Below, piece after piece: positions 17,604 to 24,933 of a DNA stretch of 64,000 nt. Below the pieces are notes generated by a model. It did not search any database and was not told the DNA's origin. It worked only from the letters and a program-made list of their open reading frames with translations. A program made the position numbers and the translations under genes. Positions within the stretch are counted from its first letter, which is position 1. Each line of letters begins with the position of its first letter. Origin of the DNA: an uncultured Paenibacillaceae bacterium (lineage in GTDB: Bacteria > Bacillota > Bacilli > Paenibacillales > K13); the NCBI GenBank assembly GCA_913056365.1, contig CAJXLT010000012.1, positions 42,779 through 106,778 of the forward strand, given 5' to 3'.

Positions 17604-17612
17604 TGTTATAAT
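17604..17612 (+). promoter_or_regulatory. Extended -10 promoter for moaA
   Basis: TGTTATAAT is a perfect extended -10 element (TGnTATAAT) 43 bases before moaA. The -35 region is poor (CGTTGG around 17584), as expected for extended -10 promoters. No molybdenum cofactor riboswitch was recognised in the leader. Confidence 0.5.
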
Positions 17613-17655
17613 AACAGAAAGCTGACTGTGCAATCTGCTCAAAGGGGGAGAACCA

Positions 17656-18660
17656 ATGACCGGAAATTTGATCGACCGTTTCGGTCGTGTGCACGACTAC
17701 TTGCGAATATCCGTTACGGATCGTTGTAATTTGAGATGTGTTTATTGTATGCCGGCGGAAGGCATGGAATTCGAGCCGGAATCCAATATATTAACCTACG
17801 AAGAAATTACAGATGTCGTGCGCGTGCTTGCCGGGATGGGTGTCAGGAAGCTGCGTCTAACAGGCGGCGAGCCGATGGTGCGCAAGGAGCTGGAGAAGCT
17901 GATCGGCATGCTTGCTGCTATACCTGGAATTGAGGATATCGCGTTGACAACGAATGGCATCTTCTTCGCTGCCAAGGCCGATAAGCTGAAGGCGGCAGGA
18001 TTGACGCGGATTAATATAAGTCTAGATTCATTGAAGCCGGACCGATTTGCAGCTATAACCCGCGGTGGGGATGTGCAGCGTGTATTGGATGCTGTCGATG
18101 CTAGCTTCCGCGTTGGGCTGTCTCCGATCAAGTTGAATGTCGTATTAATGAAGGGTGTGAATGACGACGAGATCGATGATTTCCTGCACATGACGATTGA
18201 CAAGCCGGTTCAAGTCCGGTTCATCGAATATATGCCGATCGGTCACAGTGACGACGGATGGAAAGGCAAGTACTTGCCGCTCTCCACGGTGCTGGATCGT
18301 TGTGCCGAACGAGGCTGGGAAGTAGAGCACAACGGCAAGGTATATGGCAATGGTCCGTCACAGGATTACCGCATTGCAGGCAGCAAGGGCGGGTTCGGGT
18401 TAATTCATCCAGTCAGCGACCACTTCTGTGAGACGTGCAATCGGCTGCGCCTGACAGCAGATGGCAATATTAAGCCGTGTCTCTATTGGAATGACGAATT
18501 CAATGTGCGCCGTTATATAGGGAATGATCAGGCGATGAAGGAGCTGTTCCTGAAGGCGCTGGACATCAAGCCGGAAAATCACGAGATGGCGAACGCATTG
18601 AACGGCGAGGAGCAGTCGCATCTGCCGACCGTTCGCAGGATGTCCCAAATTGGCGGATGA
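17656..18660 (+). CDS. moaA: GTP 3',8-cyclase MoaA
   Basis: Radical SAM enzyme for the first step of molybdenum cofactor synthesis (GTP to 3',8-cyclo-7,8-dihydro-GTP). The N-terminal cluster motif is CNLRCVYC, with the SAM-binding LRLTGGEPMVRKEL. The C-terminal second Fe-S cluster Cys residues are in HFCETCNRLRLTADG and IKPCLYW. The protein ends in Gly-Gly, the tail needed for catalysis. 334 residues, standard. Strong site AAGGGGGAG before ATG 17656. It overlaps mobB (ATGATG), forming moaA-mobB with moeA 66 bases on. moaB/C/D/E are not in the window. Confidence 0.96.
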   Translation: MTGNLIDRFGRVHDYLRISVTDRCNLRCVYCMPAEGMEFEPESNILTYEEITDVVRVLAGMGVRKLRLTGGEPMVRKELEKLIGMLAAIPGIEDIALTTNGIFFAAKADKLKAAGLTRINISLDSLKPDRFAAITRGGDVQRVLDAVDASFRVGLSPIKLNVVLMKGVNDDEIDDFLHMTIDKPVQVRFIEYMPIGHSDDGWKGKYLPLSTVLDRCAERGWEVEHNGKVYGNGPSQDYRIAGSKGGFGLIHPVSDHFCETCNRLRLTADGNIKPCLYWNDEFNVRRYIGNDQAMKELFLKALDIKPENHEMANALNGEEQSHLPTVRRMSQIGG

Positions 18661-19259
18661 TGATGGGGAAGGAGCAGCTCGATGTGAGCAAACCGTTGAT
18701 TATCCAGGTGGTCGGCTACAAGCATACTGGGAAAACAACCTTAGTCTGCAAGCTCGTGGAACGATGGAAATCCAGCTCTGCGCGAATTGCGACGATCAAG
18801 CATGATGCGCATGATTTCAACATAGACCGGGAAGGGACAGATACGTGGCGCCACCGCCAAGCTGGGGCGGCGGCAGTGGTCATCGCCTCGCCGCATCGCA
18901 TTGCTGTTATGCGCAGCGAGCCGCAGCCGGTTCAACGAGGAACTGACAGCGAGCGCCGACAATTGGACAACCTGCTTGCACAGCTTGCCGATATGGATGT
19001 CGTGCTGGTGGAAGGCTACAAGTCAGCTGCCTATCCGAAGATTGTGCTCATTCGTGAGCATGCGCACTGGTGCCTGCTGGATACATTGACGAATGTCGTT
19101 GCGGCGGTCTATTGGCCGGAGGCAGAACTGCCGGTGTCCGAAGCTAATGAGACTGACTCGTCTGTGCTGCATATCCCGTTGCATGAAGCGGCCGGTCCCT
19201 CTATGATGGATCGGTTGCTTGCTATGCACACAAGCAGGGACGCTGATGATACGGAGTAG
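18657..19259 (+). CDS. mobB: Molybdopterin-guanine dinucleotide biosynthesis adaptor MobB
   Basis: A P-loop GTP-binding protein of about 200 residues that assists MobA. The Walker A is GYKHTGKTTL; further family motifs are ATIKHDAHDF, TDTWRHRQAGA and VLVEGYKSAAYPKI. The annotated ATG at 18657 overlaps the moaA stop. GTG 18684 has a much better site (AAGGAG nine bases before) and would trim nine residues. It is co-transcribed with moaA and likely moeA. Confidence 0.92.
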   Translation: MMMGKEQLDVSKPLIIQVVGYKHTGKTTLVCKLVERWKSSSARIATIKHDAHDFNIDREGTDTWRHRQAGAAAVVIASPHRIAVMRSEPQPVQRGTDSERRQLDNLLAQLADMDVVLVEGYKSAAYPKIVLIREHAHWCLLDTLTNVVAAVYWPEAELPVSEANETDSSVLHIPLHEAAGPSMMDRLLAMHTSRDADDTE

Positions 19260-19325
19260 AACGGATAGCTGTAATACTTCTCACTTGCGGCTCTTTGTCA
19301 CAGAATGGAAACGAGGGAATAGAGT

Positions 19326-20609
19326 ATGAAATTTGATCGCAAGCCGGTGTCTGTGGAGGAAGCGCAGAAGCGGGTGCTGTCCTGTGTGTCTAAGCTGCAG
19401 GTTGAATACGTCCCCTTGGAGCAAGCGTGGGGGAGGAGGTTAGGTGAAGATATAGAGGCGGATCATCCTGTCCCGCACTTTCCCAGATCAGGGATGGACG
19501 GTTATGCTGTACGTGCGTCAGATACTGCGGGGGCAACAGCGGCATCTAAGGTTGAACTGGATGTGCTGGAGACGATCGCTTGCGGGCAATTTCCTACGCA
19601 GCCGGTAGGAGAGGGACAAGCGTCCAGAATTATGACGGGAGCGTGCCTCCCTGACGGTGCGGATGCTGTCATTATGCTGGAGCAGACAGATCGGCGCGAC
19701 AGCGGTCCTGCTGTTGCCGGAGACAAGGTAGGCGTGAAGAAAGCGATGTATCCAGGGGAGAATGTCACTCCTGTTGGCATGGAAATATCGCTTGCCGAGA
19801 CGGTTCTGCGTAAGGGAGAGCGTATCTTATCTGGTGACATAGCGATTCTCGCCACATTCGGCAAGGCGGTTGTACCTGTATTCCGCCGACCTAAGGTAGC
19901 TGTGGTCTCGACGGGCACGGAATTGCTGCAAGTGCAAGAACCGGTACAGCCTGGCAAGATACGGAACAGCAACAGTCATATGATTGCAGCGCTAGTGCGA
20001 GAGGCTGGCGGGGAGCCGATCCTCTTCCCGCCGCTGCCGGATTATCCGGCAACGGCAATCGCCGGAATGGAAGACGCATTGCGGCAGGCTGATATGATGA
20101 TTACGACCGGCGGGGTGTCTGTCGGCGATTATGATATCCTGACAGCGTGGTTTGCTGAATGGCCGCACGCTGCTGATGTCGGACAACACCAGCGCGCTGT
20201 GCTGTTCAACAAAGTAGCGATGCGTCCGGGCAGTCCGACTACCGCTGCGATTAGCGACGGCAAGCTGCTAGTTGCCTTGTCGGGCAATCCGGGGGCTTGT
20301 TATGTGGGGTTCAAGCTGTTCGCTGAGCCAGCCATGCTTGCCATGCAAGGCGTGAAGGCGGCACTTCCCCGATCGTATCAGGCTACGCTGGATACAGCGT
20401 TCCCGAAGCCGTCGCCATTCCCGCGGTATGTCCGTGCGGCAAGTCGCATGGAAGAGGGACGGATTCGGGTATTGCCGACAGGACCGGACAAGTCCAGCAT
20501 GCTCAGCACGATCAAAGATGCAACGGGTTTGATCATCATCCCTGCAGGCGGAAGCGGGGCGGCAGAAGGACAGTTGGTCGAGTATATAGATTTCACCATG
20601 CAGCGGTAG
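19326..20609 (+). CDS. moeA: Molybdopterin molybdenumtransferase MoeA
   Basis: Inserts molybdenum into adenylated molybdopterin. The 427-residue protein has the standard order: N-terminal domains with HFPRSGMDGYAVRASDTAGA and IMTGACLPDGADAV, then the MoCF-binding domain with VAVVSTGTELL, KIRNSNSHMI, MITTGGVSVGDYD and LSGNPGACYVGF, then the C-terminal beta-barrel. The start follows CGAGGGAATAGAGT. It converges with the minus-strand response regulator, with 22 bases between stops. Confidence 0.95.
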   Translation: MKFDRKPVSVEEAQKRVLSCVSKLQVEYVPLEQAWGRRLGEDIEADHPVPHFPRSGMDGYAVRASDTAGATAASKVELDVLETIACGQFPTQPVGEGQASRIMTGACLPDGADAVIMLEQTDRRDSGPAVAGDKVGVKKAMYPGENVTPVGMEISLAETVLRKGERILSGDIAILATFGKAVVPVFRRPKVAVVSTGTELLQVQEPVQPGKIRNSNSHMIAALVREAGGEPILFPPLPDYPATAIAGMEDALRQADMMITTGGVSVGDYDILTAWFAEWPHAADVGQHQRAVLFNKVAMRPGSPTTAAISDGKLLVALSGNPGACYVGFKLFAEPAMLAMQGVKAALPRSYQATLDTAFPKPSPFPRYVRAASRMEEGRIRVLPTGPDKSSMLSTIKDATGLIIIPAGGSGAAEGQLVEYIDFTMQR

Positions 20610-20631
20610 TGGACGCAGCTCCCGTGATAGT

Positions 20632-21321
20632 CTAATTTCTCGCCTCCAGCATATAACCGATGCCTCTGCACGTATGTATCAATTTCGGTTTGAAGTGCCG
20701 GTCGAGCTTTTGCCGAAGATAGCGGATGTACACATCGACAACATTCGTTTCGCCTATGTGCGCATAGCCCCAAACCTGCTGCATGATTTGCTCGCGGCTT
20801 TGCGGCTTGCCCTCGCGTTGCAGCAGATACAGCAGCAGGTCGAATTCTCGCGGAGTGAGCCATATTGAAGTGCCGCTCCGAATGACGCGTCGCTCTGCCA
20901 GATGAACGACGAGATCGGCAGTTTGCAGGACAGCGGCGGAATCAGTCAACTCTTGGAACAGCTGAATAAGGTTGCGAATGCGTGCCAGCAGCACCTCCAT
21001 GGAGAGCGGCTTGGTGACACAATCATGGGCACCCTGATTCAATCCGTTCACTATGTCGGAGACAGTGTCCTGTGCTGCAAGTAAAATGACAGGCACACGC
21101 ATACCTGACTTGCGGATCCGGCGCAGCACCTCGATGCCGTTCAGCTCTGGCAGCTCTTCATTCACCACAATGAGATCCCACTGCTGTCCGGAGAGGGCCA
21201 GCTTGAGTCCGCTGTCGCCGTCTGCCGCTATAGTGACATGATAGCCAGCGCGCTTCAGCTCAAGCTCTAGCGCGCTGGCTATTTGTTGTTCATCTTCGAT
21301 CACCAAGATTTGTGCGTTCAT
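20632..21321 (-). CDS. OmpR-family response regulator with non-canonical receiver
   Basis: A 229-residue regulator: receiver domain (1-~115) and winged-helix DNA-binding domain (~130-229, with SIWLTPREFDLLLYLLQREG and NVVDVYIRYLRQKLD). The acidic pair IEDE near the start and the Lys in TKPLS are kept. The phosphoacceptor Asp is Asn54 (WDLIVVNEELPELNG) and the switch Thr/Ser is Ala (VILLAAQD). Classical phosphorylation is therefore unlikely. No histidine kinase is adjacent. ATG 21321 is preferred (AAGGAA upstream); an upstream in-frame start at 21348 exists. It probably works as a phosphorylation-independent regulator. Confidence 0.85.
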   Translation of the reverse strand: MNAQILVIEDEQQIASALELELKRAGYHVTIAADGDSGLKLALSGQQWDLIVVNEELPELNGIEVLRRIRKSGMRVPVILLAAQDTVSDIVNGLNQGAHDCVTKPLSMEVLLARIRNLIQLFQELTDSAAVLQTADLVVHLAERRVIRSGTSIWLTPREFDLLLYLLQREGKPQSREQIMQQVWGYAHIGETNVVDVYIRYLRQKLDRHFKPKLIHTCRGIGYMLEARN

Positions 21322-21418
21322 GCATCTAGTGTTTCCTTGTAGAACCATGTTATACGAGCATAGCGCAGTGAATAAGCTGCGACGTTGTTCTTTGCTCGGT
21401 CAGTCGGCGGTAATACAA

Positions 21419-21907
21419 TTACCAGATTACACGTCGAGCTGTATTATAATGGCGCTGCCAATAGCTGCTGTTCAGATTGGAGATCGTCACGCCTGGCTTG
21501 CCGTAAGTGTGCAAGATTTTACCGTTGCCCATATAGACCGCAACATGAGAGACAGGCACTTTGAAGAATATTAAGTCGCCAGGCTGCAAGTTGCTCTTAG
21601 CTACCCACATGCCAGTATATGCTTGTCTTATCGATGTGCGCGGTAAAGATATGCCATTAGCCTTGTAAATATATTGCACGAAGGAAGAACAGTCGAATTG
21701 ATAGGTAGTTCCTGATCTAGCGCCATATTGATAAGGCGTCCCCATATACGCCATGCCCGTAGAGATAATGTGTTGTGCCTTCAAGGACTGTGAGTAAGTT
21801 GCAGCTTCAGCAGGTACCGCCGGAGCCACTGCTGCAGCGGTCAATAGTGACAGGCTGAAACCGGAAGTCAACAGCACTCGCTTGAACCAGGATGATGTTA
21901 CTTGCAT
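21419..21907 (-). CDS. Secreted NlpC/P60 peptidoglycan endopeptidase
   Basis: A 162-residue exported cell-wall hydrolase. A clear signal peptide (residues 1-~35, cleavage near AEA-AT) precedes one NlpC/P60 domain: catalytic Cys in FDCSSFVQYIY, His in SHVAVYMGNGKILHTYG, plus PRTSIRQ and LQPGDLIFF. It has no LysM or SH3 targeting domain, so it is a minimal enzyme that would cut gamma-D-Glu-diamino acid links. A strong GAGGAGG precedes the start. It lies between the response regulator and the bactofilin gene, probably on its own transcript. Confidence 0.92.
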   Translation of the reverse strand: MQVTSSWFKRVLLTSGFSLSLLTAAAVAPAVPAEAATYSQSLKAQHIISTGMAYMGTPYQYGARSGTTYQFDCSSFVQYIYKANGISLPRTSIRQAYTGMWVAKSNLQPGDLIFFKVPVSHVAVYMGNGKILHTYGKPGVTISNLNSSYWQRHYNTARRVIW

Positions 21908-22135
21908 ACTTGATAGACCCTCCTCTAAGTTGATTCATTGATCGTTCATCACTATAGCATGCCAGTCAGTTCCAGTAATTGCATGGAAGCGGTTAAGCAG
22001 GCGGTATTGCTGCAAGAGAAGGTCTTTATTAGAATTTCATAAGAATTTATAGCTTGCCTACCGTAGTAATGGTCTAGTAGAATATTTAATTTGTCGATCA
22101 TGGTTACGAGCTATAGGAGTGAGGGCATGCGAAAT

Positions 22136-22178
22136 AGCAACACCCCGTCATTCCATACAGGAATAACGAGGTGTTGCT
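22136..22178 (-). terminator. Terminator of the M23-bactofilin transcript
   Basis: AGCAACACC (22136-22144) pairs with GGTGTTGCT (22170-22178), with inner pairing around CGT/ACG and ATTCC/GGAAT. It is 35 bases past the bactofilin stop. The T tract is weak. Confidence 0.6.
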
Positions 22179-22212
22179 GCTGTGTTCTAGCGTATACGGA
22201 TGTTGCTTGTAT

Positions 22213-22653
22213 TTATCGCGATGCTGATGTTGCAACCTTCTCAGGCTTATTATCCTTGTCGTGCTCCGTGATCGATTTGACATTGCTGGGGGCGGTTTCG
22301 CTTTTTTTCGTCTCCATATGACTTTCCCCTTGGAACAATCCGCCTTGGGCAATGCTTAATGCGCCTGCGCGTATGTTGCCATACAGCTTGCCCGACTCCG
22401 AAATGCTAAGCAAACCATCTGTTATCACTCCGCCATGGATCGTTCCGGCATTGTATACGTTGCGTGCGCGAATTTGACTGTTCGCTGAGCCTTTCGGTCC
22501 AATCGTTACATCGCCTGCGCAGGTAATATCGCCATCAATCTGCCCGTCCAGACGCAAGCCCGCCTTGCTCGTTACCTTTCCTTCCACCTTGCTGCCTTCT
22601 CCGATAATCGTGTCGGTGTCATTCGGATTGGCGTTCTTCTTACCTAAGACCAT
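22213..22653 (-). CDS. Bactofilin, module 1
   Basis: A 146-residue polymer-forming cytoskeletal protein. The central beta-helix of repeating strands spans about residues 15-110 (IIGEGSKVEGKV, GQIDGDITCAGDVTIG, GTIHGGVITDGLLSISES, KLYGNIRAGALSIAQGG). N-terminal and charged C-terminal tails (KKSETAPSN...) are disordered. ATG 22653 is preceded by GAGGAGG. It lies 53 bases after the M23 gene, in the same direction. Bactofilins form filaments without nucleotide and recruit cell-wall enzymes to local sites; the M23 partner fits that. Confidence 0.9.
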   Translation of the reverse strand: MVLGKKNANPNDTDTIIGEGSKVEGKVTSKAGLRLDGQIDGDITCAGDVTIGPKGSANSQIRARNVYNAGTIHGGVITDGLLSISESGKLYGNIRAGALSIAQGGLFQGESHMETKKSETAPSNVKSITEHDKDNKPEKVATSASR

Positions 22654-22706
22654 ACTCAAGTTCCTCCTCTTCGCTACTAGCGCCGCTTCCTTCTCATGCG
22701 GCTACA

Positions 22707-23762
22707 TTAGCGCAAATAAGTAATTGGATTGACGGCTTCTCCGTTCCGTTGCACTTCATAATGAAGATGCGTGCCTGTGCTTCGACCGCTCGTACCCATG
22801 CGGCCGATTCGGTCACCCTTCCGCACTTCATCGCCCTTCGTTACGTTGAAGCTGTATAGGTGCATGTAGACTGTTGTGAGTCCGCTGCCATGATTCAGGA
22901 CGATATAGTTGCCGCGTTGCGTGTCCGAACCTACTGTCTCTACTGTTCCATCGGCCGCGGCATAAATAGGGTCCTTAAGGTTGCCGTCGATGTCTAGCCC
23001 GGCGTGGAAGGAGGCGCGGCCAGTGAACGGATCGCGTCTTACACCGAAGCCAGAAGTAATACGGCGAGATGCAGCAGGCCAGATGGATGGCGTGGTGCGC
23101 AGGCGATGAATTTTGTTCTCCAGTGCTTTGCGGGAAGCCTCCATCTGGACGCCAAACTCCTCTAGATGAATCGCGGTTTGTGTTAGCTCTGACTTCGTAT
23201 CAGCAATAAGTGCATGCATGCGGTCATTCGTTGCCGGGGAATGCAGTCCGCCAGTTGCGAGCATGCTGACTGTTGGCGGGGCTGCGCTGTATGACTTTTG
23301 GTCACCTATACTCGATATCGTTACCGGCTGCCCGATCGGCGTTCTCTCTGTGTCCGTATTGAGCTCCGGCCAGTCGACCCCTTCCTGTTCGGCCATAGTC
23401 TTCAATTCGTCCTGCAATGCGTAGATGGCATCCATTTCCTGCTGCAGATTCTGGCTCTGCTCCGATAATGTAAGGATTTCGGTTTGCAGACTCCCGATAG
23501 TCGAATTCTTGCGGCTTTCCATCGCGATATATTGCTCCTGTTTGGTAGCTAACTGCTCATCCAGCTCAGCGATTTGTGCTTGCAAGTGGGCTTGCATGCC
23601 AGCCTGCCAAATCGTGCCGCCCGCTGCAACAGCGACGACAGCCGCAGGAACGCCGATCAATGTTTTCCTAGAAAGCTTGAAGCGGCGTACAGGGCGATCC
23701 GTACGGGATAACAGAAGGAAGGTTAGCTTCTTCGACGGTTTGACTGAGTGGCGAGGTCTCAT
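22707..23762 (-). CDS. Membrane-anchored M23 (LytM-type) peptidase, module 1
   Basis: A 351-residue type II membrane protein. A basic cytoplasmic tail (1-~32) leads to one membrane segment (~35-52), a periplasm-side coiled coil (~55-110), a linker and a LytM/M23 domain (~235-351). Zinc-ligand motifs are HAGLDID and HLH in GTHLHYEV; catalytic VYMHL is present. It would cleave peptidoglycan cross-links or act as a scaffold. The cytoplasmic tail carries LTFLLLSRTDRPVRRFKL, which resembles the tail of the second M23 gene at 43785. Pairing with a bactofilin immediately downstream suggests the tail is the bactofilin contact (inference). Confidence 0.92.
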   Translation of the reverse strand: MRPRHSVKPSKKLTFLLLSRTDRPVRRFKLSRKTLIGVPAAVVAVAAGGTIWQAGMQAHLQAQIAELDEQLATKQEQYIAMESRKNSTIGSLQTEILTLSEQSQNLQQEMDAIYALQDELKTMAEQEGVDWPELNTDTERTPIGQPVTISSIGDQKSYSAAPPTVSMLATGGLHSPATNDRMHALIADTKSELTQTAIHLEEFGVQMEASRKALENKIHRLRTTPSIWPAASRRITSGFGVRRDPFTGRASFHAGLDIDGNLKDPIYAAADGTVETVGSDTQRGNYIVLNHGSGLTTVYMHLYSFNVTKGDEVRKGDRIGRMGTSGRSTGTHLHYEVQRNGEAVNPITYLR

Positions 23763-23843
23763 ATCGCTTCACCAACCTTATCACAGTATGATGCTAATCC
23801 ATATATATGTCTGGCTGCTGTCGGATATGACTGGCTATTGCGG

Positions 23844-24440
23844 TTAAGGGGTCAGCTTCGATTCGACTTGCTTGCCCGCCAGCCACATGGCGAACAATAG
23901 TGCGCCAGCCCATATAAGCTTGGAAGGATGCTCGATGAACTCACGCCATTCACCGCCGACCAACGATACGAGAATAATCATAATGCCTTTGCCGAGCACA
24001 ATTGCAATGAGGAAAATACGAAATGGCACATTGGACATACCGGAAACGATATTGACTAAGAAGGAGGGAGCGAACGGAAAGCAGGCAAGAATGAAGATTG
24101 GGGTGAACCCTTTGGCTTCGACCCAGCGGAAGAATGACTCAGCCTTTGGCAGCTTCCGCACCGTGAATGAGCGCAACCGCCGACTGAACTTACGAGCTAA
24201 CAAGAAGACGACGCAAGCACCGGAGACGACCCCGATCCAAGAGTATAAAAATCCTAAACCGACCCCATACGAAGCCGCATTGCCAAGCAAAAATACGATG
24301 AGTGGCAATATCGGAATAAAGGATTCAAGCATAGGCAACAAAATGCCGGGAAGCGGTCCTAACGCAGCATATTGATTCAGCAGTTGCTCGATCTCTTCGG
24401 TGTCCCATTGCTTCCATTGATCCCAGTTGAACCCTTCCAC
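23844..24440 (-). CDS. TVP38/TMEM64 (DedA-like, VTT domain) membrane protein
   Basis: A ~198-residue integral membrane protein with about five hydrophobic segments and the family core: a re-entrant region LLPMLESFIPILPLIVFLLG, then FAPSFLVNIVSGMSNVPFRIF. These proteins are linked to lipid scrambling or transport. GTG 24440 is chosen because AGGAGG lies seven bases upstream; in-frame starts up to 24536 lack sites. Transcribed divergently from gltB and separate from the M23 gene by 80 bases. Confidence 0.82.
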   Translation of the reverse strand: MEGFNWDQWKQWDTEEIEQLLNQYAALGPLPGILLPMLESFIPILPLIVFLLGNAASYGVGLGFLYSWIGVVSGACVVFLLARKFSRRLRSFTVRKLPKAESFFRWVEAKGFTPIFILACFPFAPSFLVNIVSGMSNVPFRIFLIAIVLGKGIMIILVSLVGGEWREFIEHPSKLIWAGALLFAMWLAGKQVESKLTP

Positions 24441-24933
24441 AATCATTCCTCCTACTTCTCGAAGTACAGCTTGTCTTATCGCGACGGCAACTCCGAAGCT
24501 TTCTATAACGATTGTATACAACATCAGTAGGGGCAATCAAGCAAGTAAGCTGTCGCAGGCAGTCATATCCGGAAATCACAGTACATACATAATAGCGTTG
24601 GTCATACTAGCTCACATAGGGGTTACTTGCATTGTAAAGTAAAAAATGGTGAAAGTGGAAAGTGTGAATGAACTCCTCACATCAAAGGTTAAGTATAACT
24701 ATGCAATATGAGCGGAATTGTCCGAATCTAACATCAATTTGTAAGGTATATAGACTTCATATAGATAGGCAGGTCATTTCCCTGTATAACGGGGCAGTGT
24801 GTCCATTTATCAGGGTTATAAAAAGATTGGATTAGCGGTGAAAATAGCGGTCTGATACACTAATTATAATGAATAATAAGACAATTTCTTAAGTAATTAT
24901 GCGGAAAAATTCAAAAAAGAAAGGTTGCGCAGC
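24441..24933 (+). promoter_or_regulatory. gltB upstream region with -10 element
   Basis: This ~490-bp divergent gap contains TATAAT at 24865-24870 with no good -35 (AAATAG at the expected place), the pattern of an activator-dependent promoter such as the GltC-controlled gltAB promoter of Bacillus. No gltC gene is near. An AT-rich palindromic stretch (GTATATAGACTTCATATAG) lies around 24748-24766. No gene or clear riboswitch was seen in it. Confidence 0.4.

Noticed and set aside
17518..17655. Molybdenum cofactor riboswitch before moaA
   Set aside because: The leader lacks the conserved stems and GGGAGG/CTCCGAC-type blocks of that family.
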